A stretch of 64,000 nt of DNA from the NCBI GenBank assembly GCA_017744285.1, contig JAGIBP010000011.1, positions 53,844-117,843 of the forward strand, in the 5' to 3' direction. This stretch comes from Variovorax sp. Lineage in GTDB: Bacteria > Pseudomonadota > Gammaproteobacteria > Burkholderiales > Burkholderiaceae_C. The notes below the pieces were generated by a model. That model was not told the origin of the DNA. It made no database searches and saw nothing but the letters and a program-made list of their open reading frames with translations. The translations under genes were made by a program, and so were the position numbers. Each line of letters opens with the position of its first letter. Position 1 is the stretch's first letter. This document shows, in pieces, positions 30,603 to 37,289 of the stretch.

Positions 30603-30823
30603 TTGGCCAACTGATGGAACGTGTCACGGAACTCCCGCATGAATTCGCGGCCGAGCTTGAGCTGCTCTTCCACGTCCGGGTCGTAGGGGGTCAGCGTCAC
30701 GCCATTGGCAGCCTCGGTCACGAAGAGGGTGTCCCCCTTCTCCACTTTCAGACGCGCCAGCACCTCCTTGGGCAGGATCACGCCAAGCGAATTGCCGATC
30801 TGGGTCACTTTGAGGGCGGACAT
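30599..30823 (-). CDS. AbrB/MazE-type antitoxin
   Basis: 74 residues with a SpoVT-AbrB swapped-hairpin DNA-binding domain (VTQIGNSLGVILPKEVLARLKVEKGDTLFV, about 5-35; key features GNSLGVILPKE) and an acidic C-terminal tail (DVEEQLKLGREFMREF) that would occupy the toxin active site. Upstream lie overlapping inverted repeats suited to autoregulation. Cognate partner of the Doc toxin. Confidence 0.87.
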   Translation of the reverse strand: MSALKVTQIGNSLGVILPKEVLARLKVEKGDTLFVTEAANGVTLTPYDPDVEEQLKLGREFMREFRDTFHQLAK

Positions 30824-30837
30824 GCGAGCCTCGCGAA

Positions 30838-30861
30838 GTTATAACAACTGTTATATTAACA
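30838..30861. promoter_or_regulatory. toxin-antitoxin operator/promoter with overlapping inverted repeats
   Basis: Three overlapping dyads occur 15 bp upstream of the antitoxin ATG: GTTATAAC (30838-30845), ATAACA-N2-TGTTAT (30841-30854) and TGTTA-N3-TAACA (30849-30861). The AT-rich core contains TATAAC on the antitoxin strand, a plausible -10 box. Such repeats are typical of AbrB-type autorepression. Because ureE starts at 30888 on the other strand, occupancy here could also affect ureEFG expression. Confidence 0.6.
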
Positions 30862-30887
30862 GCCACCCTCTCCCCCTTCAAGCCAGC

Positions 30888-31475
30888 ATGCTCACAGCCA
30901 ACAAACTCATGCCCCAGGGCGGCGGCCTCGCGCCCGTCCTGTTGAAACGCGCCGCCACGGTCGAACTCGACTGGGACGTGCGCCAGAAGAGCCGTTTCGA
31001 CATCACCGATTCGCAGGGGCGGCCCATCGGCGTCTTCCTGCCGCGCGGCACCGCGGTGCGCGGCGGCGACGTGCTGGTGGCCGAGGACGGCTCGCTGATC
31101 CGCGTGATCGCGGCCGCGCAGCCCGTGATGGTCATCACCCACTGCCGCGAGCACGGCACGCCCTTCGACCTGCTGCGCGCGGCCTACCACCTCGGCAACC
31201 GGCACGTGCCGATCGAACTCAAGCCCGACCATCTGAAGATCGAACCCGACCACGTGCTCGCGGGCATGCTGCGCTCGATGCACCTGATCGTGCGCGAGGC
31301 CGAGGAGGCCTTCGAGCCCGAAGGCGGCGCCTACGGCGCGCACGGGCATTCGCATGGCGGCGGCGCGGCGCCGGTCGGGCCGGTGCTGCATCCGGATGCG
31401 TATTCGGGCAGCCACGATCACGGCCATGGCCATGACCACCACGGTCACGGCCACGATCACTCGCACGGCCACTGA
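30888..31475 (+). CDS. ureE: urease nickel metallochaperone UreE
   Basis: 195 residues: N-terminal peptide-binding domain (about 1-75), C-terminal metal-binding domain with [29 protein letters not shown] and the conserved interface histidine, and a histidine-rich tail (about 150-195) with 15 His residues. UreE delivers Ni2+ to the UreG complex. The ATG at 30888 has only a weak ribosome site. Its stop overlaps the ureF ATG by one base. Separated from ureC by the toxin-antitoxin genes. Confidence 0.93.
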   Translation: MLTANKLMPQGGGLAPVLLKRAATVELDWDVRQKSRFDITDSQGRPIGVFLPRGTAVRGGDVLVAEDGSLIRVIAAAQPVMVITHCREHGTPFDLLRAAYHLGNRHVPIELKPDHLKIEPDHVLAGMLRSMHLIVREAEEAFEPEGGAYGAHGHSHGGGAAPVGPVLHPDAYSGSHDHGHGHDHHGHGHDHSHGH

Positions 31476-32164
31476 TGGACGACGCACCGGCCGCCCTGCC
31501 CGCCACCAGCCTGCTGCAACTGATCTGGCTGGCGTCGCCGGCCCTGCCGGTCGGCGGCTTCTCGTACTCGGAAGGGCTCGAGGCGGGCATCGAATGGGCC
31601 GGCATCGGCACCGAACAGGCAGCGGCCGACTGGCTGGCCGACCAGCTTCACCTGAGCCTCGCGCGCGCCGACCTCGCGGTGGTGGCGCAGGCGGTGCCGG
31701 CCTGGCGCCGCGGCGACCTGCAATGCATCGAGGCGCTCAACGACTGGGTCTTCCAGACCCGCGAATCCGCCGAGTTCCGGCTGCAGACCGAGCAGATGGG
31801 CCGCTCCTTCGTCGAATGGCTCAAGCTGCACCATGCCGACGCGGCGCAGGTCTTCGGCGAGCTGCCGGCGAGCTACCCGGTGGCCTTCGCGTTCGCGGCG
31901 AGCCGCACCGCCGCCAGCGCGCACGATGCCTGCCTGGCCTTCGCCTTCGGCTGGGCCGAGAACATGACCGCCGCGGCCGTGAAGGCGGTGCCGCTCGGCC
32001 AGAGCGCCGGCCAGCGCATGCTGGCGCGACTGGCGGACGAAATCCCCACGGCGGTGCGGCAGGCGCTCACACTGTCGGACGACGACCGGCAGGCCTTTTC
32101 CCCCATGCTGGCCGTGCTCTCGTCCCGGCACGAAACGCAGTACTCGCGACTTTTCAGAAGCTGA
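31475..32164 (+). CDS. ureF: urease accessory protein UreF
   Basis: 229 residues with the UreF helical fold: [21 protein letters not shown] (about 13-33), then the arginine-rich and [21 protein letters not shown] region and a C-terminal SGQRMLARL segment. UreF activates and controls the UreG GTPase within the UreD-UreF-UreG complex bound to apo-urease. One-base overlap with ureE and 5 bp from ureG show one transcript. Confidence 0.93.
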   Translation: MDDAPAALPATSLLQLIWLASPALPVGGFSYSEGLEAGIEWAGIGTEQAAADWLADQLHLSLARADLAVVAQAVPAWRRGDLQCIEALNDWVFQTRESAEFRLQTEQMGRSFVEWLKLHHADAAQVFGELPASYPVAFAFAASRTAASAHDACLAFAFGWAENMTAAAVKAVPLGQSAGQRMLARLADEIPTAVRQALTLSDDDRQAFSPMLAVLSSRHETQYSRLFRS

Positions 32165-32169
32165 ACACC

Positions 32170-32820
32170 ATGACCTCCGCCCTTCATCACATTCCCCACC
32201 GCACCAAGAGACTGCCCCCGCTGCGCGTGGGCATCGGCGGCCCGGTCGGCTCCGGCAAGACCACGCTGCTGGAGATGCTCTGCAAGGCGATGCGCGAGAA
32301 GTACGACCTCGTCGCGATCACCAACGACATCTACACCAAGGAAGACCAGCGCCTGCTCACCGTGGCCGGCGCGCTGCCGGCCGAGCGCATCATGGGCGTG
32401 GAGACCGGCGGCTGTCCGCACACGGCGATCCGCGAGGATGCCTCGATCAACCTCGAAGCCATCGACCGCATGCTGGCGCAGTTCCCGGACGCGGACGTGG
32501 TGTTCGTCGAATCGGGCGGCGACAACCTGGCCGCCACCTTCAGCCCCGAGCTGTCGGATCTCACGATCTACGTGATCGACGTCGCGGCCGGCGAGAAGAT
32601 TCCGCGCAAGGGCGGCCCGGGCATCACCAAGAGCGACCTGTTCGTGATCAACAAGACCGACCTGGCGCCCCACGTCGGTGCCGACCTGGGCGTGATGGAG
32701 GCCGACACGAAGCGCATGCGCAAGCAGCGGCCCTTCGTGATGACCAACCTCAAGACGCTGTCGGGCCTCCAGGAAGTGATCGCCTTCATCGAGGACCGCG
32801 GCATGCTGACCCAGCGCTGA
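32170..32820 (+). CDS. ureG: urease accessory GTPase UreG
   Basis: 216 residues with P-loop [11 protein letters not shown] (23-33), the nickel-binding invariant CPH ([14 protein letters not shown]), FVESGGDNL and the NKTDL guanine-specificity motif. UreG is the SIMIBI GTPase that couples GTP hydrolysis to nickel insertion into UreC. It is the last gene of the cluster; no ureD/ureH follows. Confidence 0.96.
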   Translation: MTSALHHIPHRTKRLPPLRVGIGGPVGSGKTTLLEMLCKAMREKYDLVAITNDIYTKEDQRLLTVAGALPAERIMGVETGGCPHTAIREDASINLEAIDRMLAQFPDADVVFVESGGDNLAATFSPELSDLTIYVIDVAAGEKIPRKGGPGITKSDLFVINKTDLAPHVGADLGVMEADTKRMRKQRPFVMTNLKTLSGLQEVIAFIEDRGMLTQR

Positions 32821-32950
32821 GATCGCGAGATTCGGTGCGAACCGTGAAATGGTCCGCAACTTGCTGAGGGGGACTAGGACGAAGAGCCTATGTTCCGAGT
32901 GTCATGGGCGCCGGATACTCCTTGAAACGACTCAGCAACCGCGATCCATC

Positions 32951-33205
32951 ATGGCTTCCGAAGCGATCTTCCTTCCTGCTGCGGGCAGCGTTCAGTTCGC
33001 CATCTACCCCGACGGCTACGACGGGGCGCGCATCATCGCGCGGATCGACGAAGAGGCGCTGCACCAGCGCTTCCACGCGTCGCAAGGGCACGAAGACCTG
33101 GTGCAGGCCTATGCGCAGAACGCCGATTCGATCGATGCGCGGGCGATGGAACGCTACCGCGCCAATCCCAACGAAGCGATCTGCCTGCACAGCGCGGACT
33201 TCTGA
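32951..33205 (+). CDS. small DUF1488-like protein
   Basis: 84 residues, MASEAIFLPAAGSVQFAIYPDGYDG..., with the beta-hairpin plus helix arrangement and the pattern vxFxIxxDGxxxxARIxxEAL seen in DUF1488 proteins of Burkholderiales, which are of unknown function. No signal peptide. The ribosome site before the ATG at 32951 is weak. It ends at a hairpin terminator shared with the HU gene. Confidence 0.6.
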   Translation: MASEAIFLPAAGSVQFAIYPDGYDGARIIARIDEEALHQRFHASQGHEDLVQAYAQNADSIDARAMERYRANPNEAICLHSADF

Positions 33206-33226
33206 GCCGCAGCACCCCCAATGAAA

Positions 33227-33246
33227 AACGGCCCCGAAGGGCCGTT
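33227..33246. terminator. intrinsic terminator between DUF1488-like gene and HU gene
   Basis: AACGGCCC / GGGCCGTT, an 8-bp perfect stem with a CGAA loop, preceded by AAAAA and followed by GTTGTC. It lies between convergent genes; the A-tract gives a T-run on the minus strand, so the HU transcript is the better-served one. Confidence 0.8.
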
Positions 33247-33278
33247 GTCGCGGGCTGCGGCCAAAGAGGCGCGGCCGA

Positions 33279-33659
33279 TTACTTCTTGGCAGCCTTCTTG
33301 GCGGGAGCCGCAGCCTTCTTTGCAGGCGCAGCCTTCTTGGCGACGGGCTTGGCCGCTGCCTTCTCGGCCTTGCGCTTGGCGGCCTTGGGATCGATGGCGG
33401 CCTTGAACGCTGCGCCCGGAACGAACTTCGGCACCTTCTGCGCGGCGATCTTGATCTTGGCGCCGGCTTGCGGGTTGAAGCCGGTGCGGGCAGCGCGTGC
33501 CACTTGCTTGAAGGTTCCGAAGCCGATGAGCTGAACCGGGTCGCCCTTCTTGACGGCGGCGATGATGGAACCCGTCACCGTTTCCAGGATGCGGGCGGCT
33601 TCTGCCTTGCTGACGTTGTGGGCGGTTGCGATCTTTTCGACCAGTTCGATACGGTTCAC
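33279..33659 (-). CDS. HU-family DNA-binding protein with H1-like lysine/alanine tail
   Basis: 126 residues. The first 90 are an HU/IHF fold (NRIELVEKIATAHNVSKAEAARILETV..., GFGTFKQVARAARTGFNPQAGAKIKI), with the beta-arm RTGFNPQ. The last 35 are a basic low-complexity tail of KKAAP/AKKAA repeats like histone H1. The GTG at 33659 is chosen because AAAGGAAA stands 8-9 nt upstream; the ATG at 33689 has none. HU bends and compacts DNA; the tail should add non-specific binding. Confidence 0.87.
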   Translation of the reverse strand: MNRIELVEKIATAHNVSKAEAARILETVTGSIIAAVKKGDPVQLIGFGTFKQVARAARTGFNPQAGAKIKIAAQKVPKFVPGAAFKAAIDPKAAKRKAEKAAAKPVAKKAAPAKKAAAPAKKAAKK

Positions 33660-33739
33660 GAGAGAGTTTCCTTTGAATGATTTCGCCATGTTGCCGATGG
33701 CGGCACGCAGCCATTGAACACAAGCTGCAAGCGGCGCGG

Positions 33740-33745
33740 AGTATA
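33740..33745 (-). promoter_or_regulatory. possible -10 box of the HU gene
   Basis: On the minus strand TATACT occurs about 80 bp ahead of the HU start. No strong -35 hexamer is seen 16-18 bp further up, so the assignment is tentative. Confidence 0.3.
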
Positions 33746-33772
33746 GGGCAGCGCGCCGAGGCACTCCCCGAG

Positions 33773-34075
33773 CTACTTCTCCGATGCCTTCCTGGAGACC
33801 CTCGAAGCGTGGTCCGCCATGAACGAGTACCGGGAGGCCGCATCGCCCGAGCGGCCGGTGCGCATCTCGGCCGCGGCCACGCGATCGGCGCCACTCCCAG
33901 GTGCGTTCGAACGCAGGGTGTCGCCGCTGAACGCCGCGCCGCAGGGGCGATCGGAGAGCACCGTCTGACCCTTGTCGTCCTTGCAGCGGTGGATCTCGGC
34001 GCCGGCCGAGACGCTCATGATGCCCATCGCGAGAACGAGGGCGGCCTGGAAAACGTTCAGAACCGTGGATGGCAT
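33773..34075 (-). CDS. DUF4124-type exported protein
   Basis: 100 residues with a signal peptide (MPSTVLNVFQAALVLAMGIMSVSAGA) and the DUF4124 core EIHRCKDDKGQTVLSDRPC holding two cysteines that probably form a disulfide. DUF4124 proteins are small periplasmic proteins of unknown role, frequent in betaproteobacteria. First of a set of small exported proteins encoded leftwards. An inverted repeat TTGTTA-N8-TAACAA lies 15 bp upstream. Confidence 0.75.
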   Translation of the reverse strand: MPSTVLNVFQAALVLAMGIMSVSAGAEIHRCKDDKGQTVLSDRPCGAAFSGDTLRSNAPGSGADRVAAAEMRTGRSGDAASRYSFMADHASRVSRKASEK

Positions 34076-34089
34076 GGGTCGCTTTCGAT

Positions 34090-34109
34090 TTGTTACTACA
34101 TGTTAACAA
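34090..34109. promoter_or_regulatory. inverted repeat upstream of the DUF4124 gene
   Basis: TTGTTA (34090-34095) and TAACAA (34104-34109) are perfect 6-bp arms with an 8-bp spacer, in an AT-rich patch 15 bp from the start codon. It may be an operator or part of the promoter; no regulator can be named. Confidence 0.4.
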
Positions 34110-34157
34110 TCTCGCCAGGACCTTCTGCCGCTTTCTTGCAACGACGCCACCGACCGT

Positions 34158-34181
34158 GAAAAAGGCCGCACTCGGCGGCCT
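34158..34181 (-). terminator. intrinsic terminator of the SH3-domain gene
   Basis: On the minus strand AGGCCGC / GCGGCCT pairs over 7 bp with a 5-nt loop and runs into TTTTT (34163-34159). It lies 40 bp beyond the stop of the SH3-domain gene. Confidence 0.75.
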
Positions 34182-34219
34182 GGGCGACGAAGCGGGCATG
34201 CAGCCCGCGAACGCTGGCG

Positions 34220-34573
34220 TCAGACGCTGCCCACGGGCCGCTGCGGCCAGGGGCCATGGTTCGGCGGCCCGCCCGGTCGCCGGCGGTCGTTCACGATCGG
34301 AACGCGCCCCCGGACGGACGGATGCAGAAAGCGCGCATCCACCCAGCCGCGCCCGCCGCGCCTGACCGAGACCTCGCACCAGGCCCATCCGCTCGTGCAA
34401 CGGTCCACCCACACCTGGGTGCGTGGTTGCAGCACGGTCACGACCCTGAACGATGTCCCGGGGCCCGACCTCACATTGAGGGCACGCGTGGTGGACGTGT
34501 TGAACGCCATGGCCGACAGCGGCAGCGCCAACGAGGCAGCGACGAACAAAGACGGAATGAACGCTCTCGACAT
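34220..34573 (-). CDS. exported bacterial SH3-domain protein
   Basis: 117 residues: signal peptide (MSRAFIPSLFVAASLALPLSAMA), then a bacterial SH3 (SH3b) domain with the usual RALNVRSGPGTSFRVVTVLQ entry and GWAWCEVSVRRGGRGWVDARFL exit, and a proline-rich tail. SH3b domains bind peptidoglycan or partner proteins in the periplasm. GGGGAG stands ahead of the ATG. It ends in a hairpin terminator. Confidence 0.8.
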   Translation of the reverse strand: MSRAFIPSLFVAASLALPLSAMAFNTSTTRALNVRSGPGTSFRVVTVLQPRTQVWVDRCTSGWAWCEVSVRRGGRGWVDARFLHPSVRGRVPIVNDRRRPGGPPNHGPWPQRPVGSV

Positions 34574-34593
34574 GAAGACTCCCCTGCGACGGT

Positions 34594-34944
34594 TCAGTCC
34601 TTCTTTTCAACGGGCATTTCGTTGCGGCGGAGCTTGCCGCCGCCCTTGACGCTGCCCTTGACAGTCGTGTTGCCCGCGCCCGTCACACGCTTCTCGCAGG
34701 CGGTGCGCGCGTTGCCGGCGGGATGGCGCTGGCAGCGCTTCAAGGCGTTCTCGTCGTAGCCGCCAGGACTGTTCAGGCGGCCCTGCCGCTTGGCTTCCTG
34801 TGCCGCGGCCGCTTCGCGGTAGCAGGCGGTCCGGTCGACCCGCGGATCCTCGCAATTGGCCGCCTGGGCCAACGCCGCGGATGCCCAAAGCGCCGCCCCC
34901 GCGGCGACCAGCGTCCTCGACGTGATTGAAAGAATGGATTTCAC
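34594..34944 (-). CDS. exported cysteine-containing small protein
   Basis: Starting at GTG 34944 (AAGGAG with 6-7 nt spacing) the 116-residue product has a signal peptide ending ALAQA and a mature part with four cysteines (CEDPRVDRTACYREA..., LKRCQRHPAGNARTACEKRV), probably two disulfides, and a basic tail. The region between is rich in Ala/Arg/Glu. No family recognised; homologues of this type are annotated as hypothetical in Comamonadaceae. Confidence 0.6.
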   Translation of the reverse strand: MKSILSITSRTLVAAGAALWASAALAQAANCEDPRVDRTACYREAAAAQEAKRQGRLNSPGGYDENALKRCQRHPAGNARTACEKRVTGAGNTTVKGSVKGGGKLRRNEMPVEKKD

Positions 34945-35122
34945 GCACTTCTCCTTGCACGGTTGGGAGGGAGCGCAGTTTGGACTTCCCGATCGGGTTT
35001 GCCAAGCGCGTCGATCGACCATCGAAAAGGGCTGCCCCGGTCGTCAACTCAGCCCCCGGTCAGCCCCATCTGCGATGCTTCGCATGCAGCCTCTCGACCC
35101 TTTCCATGTCTCGGCTGCTTTC
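34945..35122 (+). ncRNA. candidate small RNA ending at an orphan terminator
   Basis: The textbook terminator at 35123-35146 faces right, but no rightward gene lies upstream of it: the nearest genes on the left read leftwards. The 180-bp region is CT-rich near its end (CAGCCTCTCGACCCTTTCC) and has a short hairpin GCGATGCTTCGCATGC-like element around 35080-35095. A non-coding transcript using this terminator is the simplest reading. Start and strand of transcription are inferred; no known sRNA family recognised. Confidence 0.35.
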
Positions 35123-35146
35123 AACCCGCTTCGGCGGGTTTTCTTT
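35123..35146 (+). terminator. intrinsic terminator with UUCG tetraloop
   Basis: AACCCGC-TTCG-GCGGGTT, a 7-bp perfect stem closed by a UUCG tetraloop, followed by TTCTTTT. Very strong rightward terminator without an annotated gene upstream on the same strand. Confidence 0.85.
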
Positions 35147-35216
35147 TGGGTGAATTGAGGACTTAAGTGTGCAATTTACCCTTGGGCTGGCAAGAGGTCT
35201 TCCGCACAATGCCCGC

Positions 35217-35378
35217 ATGGCAGACCGAGTGACCGACACCCAGACCTTCAGCAGCTTCGCGGCCTTGAACCGCGCCGACCTCACGCACGAGCCGGTGGAA
35301 AAGGTCTCGCCAGCGCTCGTCCGGTTCGTGATCGCGGGCGTGGTCCTCGCGCTGGTCATCAGCCTGTCCATGTGGTGA
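35217..35378 (+). CDS. small membrane protein, 53 aa
   Basis: MADRVTDTQTFSSFAALNRADLTHEP... with one C-terminal membrane helix (ALVRFVIAGVVLALVISLSMW). The start at 35217 gives a compact tail-anchored protein; AGAGGT lies rather far upstream. Function unknown; coding status moderately sure because composition and codon use match neighbours. Confidence 0.5.
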   Translation: MADRVTDTQTFSSFAALNRADLTHEPVEKVSPALVRFVIAGVVLALVISLSMW

Positions 35379-35419
35379 GCGGCTGACAGGTTCGCTCGCG
35401 CCCCTTCCCCGCCGCGGCG

Positions 35420-35944
35420 TCAGCGCCCTCGGCGCGCCTTGCGCCATTCCCAGGGCGGCACGGCATCCGGATCGCGCCACAGGCCGGCCCGGCGTGCCCT
35501 GACTTCCTGTTCCGCGAAGGCGTACTGGTCGCGTTCCTGCGGCGTCTGCTCGCGGGCGTAGTCGCGATACCACCAGGCCAGGCCCGCGCTGACCAGGGCC
35601 AAGCCCGCGTCGAGGGTCCTCGGTCCGCCGGGCGCCGAGCGCGGCGCGACCTTCACCCGGCACACGCTGCGGCCGTAGCGGTCGAGCCGCGGGCAGTCGA
35701 GGTCCGCATCCTTCATGTAGACCAGTTCGGACATCGCGACTTTCGCGCGCGTACCGAAAGGCTGCCGCGTCTCCGGCGCGTCGATGCCCCGGAGACGAAC
35801 CCTGAGCGCCTCGTAATGACCCGGCGCACCACAGCGCGCTTTCAGCGTGTCGCCATCGGTCACTCCCACGATGAGACAGGTGCGAGGTGCTGCGTGCAAG
35901 GCCAGCGGAAGGGTGAGAAGAATCGAGAGAAGCAGACGAGGCAT
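35420..35944 (-). CDS. secreted thermonuclease-like (SNase) nuclease
   Basis: 174 residues with a signal peptide (MPRLLLSILLTLPLALHA) and a staphylococcal-nuclease OB fold: VGVTDGDTLKARC, VRLRGIDAPETRQPFGTRA (catalytic Arg and Asp/Glu region) and YGRSVCRV. The C-terminal RAGLWRDPDAVPPWEWRKARR matches typical Burkholderiales homologues. It would degrade nucleic acids outside the cytoplasm. Divergent from the acyl-CoA dehydrogenase gene. Confidence 0.88.
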   Translation of the reverse strand: MPRLLLSILLTLPLALHAAPRTCLIVGVTDGDTLKARCGAPGHYEALRVRLRGIDAPETRQPFGTRAKVAMSELVYMKDADLDCPRLDRYGRSVCRVKVAPRSAPGGPRTLDAGLALVSAGLAWWYRDYAREQTPQERDQYAFAEQEVRARRAGLWRDPDAVPPWEWRKARRGR

Positions 35945-36106
35945 CGCTGAATTCTCTCGGATGCATGTGCGACCTTTCTCTGATCGAAGCAGGCGGCGCA
36001 GGGCCCGCCCAATGACTTTTCCTCATGTCTCGGCAACCAACAGGATGAACTGGCCCGGGTGTTTCCGGAACAACATGGCGTCCGCTGATCGAGGCGCGAG
36101 GAACCC

Positions 36107-37267
36107 ATGAATTTCGAACTTTCAGAAGAACACCAGGCATTTGCGGAGAGCGTCGCGCGCTTCGCGCAGGACAAGCTCGCCCCCGGCGCGCTGGAGCGGG
36201 CGCACGCGGCCCGCTACCCGTGGGAGACGGCCCGGCTGCTGGCCGAGCAGGGCCTGCTGGGCATTGCGTTCTCCGAGGCCGATGGAGGCCAGGGCGGCAC
36301 GCTGATGCACGCGGTGCTGGCCATCCAGCAGGTCGCGCTGGCCTGCCCCAAGAGCGCGGACATCGTGCAGGCCGGCAACTTCGGCCCCATCCGGACCTTC
36401 GTCGAATACGCCTCGCCCGAGCAGAAGAAGCGCTTCCTGCCCGACCTGCTGGCCGGAAGAAAGCTCATCTCCCTGGGCATGAGCGAGCCGGATGCGGGCT
36501 CGGCGGCCACCGAACTGAAGACCTCGGCCGTGGAGGACGGCGACAGCTACGTCATCAACGGCAGCAAGGTGTTCTCGACCCACAGCCCCGAGGCCGAGCT
36601 GTTCCTGGTCTACGTGCGCTTCGGGCCCGGCGTGGGCGGCATCGGCTCGCTGCTGGTCGAAAAGGGCACGCCGGGGTTCGTCGTCGGCAAGCCGTCGAAC
36701 TTCATGAACGGCGAGCAATGGTCGCCGCTGTATTTCGAGAACTGCCGCGTGCCGAAGGAGAACCTGCTGCTGGGCGCCGGCGGCTTCAAGAAGCAGATCT
36801 CCGGCTTCAACGTGGAGCGCCTGGGCAACGCCTCGCGCGCGCTGGCGCTGGGCCGCTATGCCTTCAACCAGGCTCGCGAGCATGCGACGGTGCGCAGGCA
36901 GTTCGGCCGCGAGCTGTGCGAGTTCCAGGGCCTGCAGTGGAAATTCGCGGACATGTGGATGAAGCTGGAGCAGGCCCAACTGCTGCTCTACAAGGCCGCG
37001 CTCGAAGGCGAGGAGGGCCTGCCGAGCGCGCAAGGCACGGCCATGGCCAAGCTGGCCTGCAACCAGGCGGGCTGGGACGTGTCCAACGACGCCCTCCAGG
37101 TCATGGGCGGCCTGGGCTTCAGCCAGGAGGCGCTGGTCGAGTACTGCGTGCGCCGCACGCGCGGCTGGATGATTGCCGGCGGTTCCATCGAGATGTTGAA
37201 GAACCGCATCGCCGAAGGCGTATTCGGCCGCACCTTCTCGCAGCGCCCCGCCAAGGCCGCCGCCTAG
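36107..37267 (+). CDS. acyl-CoA dehydrogenase
   Basis: A 386-residue flavoprotein with both halves of a normal ACAD active site: LGMSEPDAGSAATELKT (FAD/substrate loop, about 124-140), RRQFGRELCEFQGLQ (adenine-pyrophosphate contact, about 264-278) and QVMGGLGFSQEALVEYCVRRTRG in the C-terminal domain. It should therefore act as a homotetramer oxidising an acyl-CoA to the 2-enoyl-CoA. GAGGAA precedes the ATG. First gene of a rightward trio with an ADP-forming acyl-CoA ligase and a hydrolase. Confidence 0.88.
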   Translation: MNFELSEEHQAFAESVARFAQDKLAPGALERAHAARYPWETARLLAEQGLLGIAFSEADGGQGGTLMHAVLAIQQVALACPKSADIVQAGNFGPIRTFVEYASPEQKKRFLPDLLAGRKLISLGMSEPDAGSAATELKTSAVEDGDSYVINGSKVFSTHSPEAELFLVYVRFGPGVGGIGSLLVEKGTPGFVVGKPSNFMNGEQWSPLYFENCRVPKENLLLGAGGFKKQISGFNVERLGNASRALALGRYAFNQAREHATVRRQFGRELCEFQGLQWKFADMWMKLEQAQLLLYKAALEGEEGLPSAQGTAMAKLACNQAGWDVSNDALQVMGGLGFSQEALVEYCVRRTRGWMIAGGSIEMLKNRIAEGVFGRTFSQRPAKAAA

Positions 37268-37289
37268 TTCCCCGCACGAAGAACAACGC

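Noticed and set aside
29022-30614. A 530-codon plus-strand frame inside ureC
   Set aside because: Out-of-frame shadow of the urease alpha subunit.
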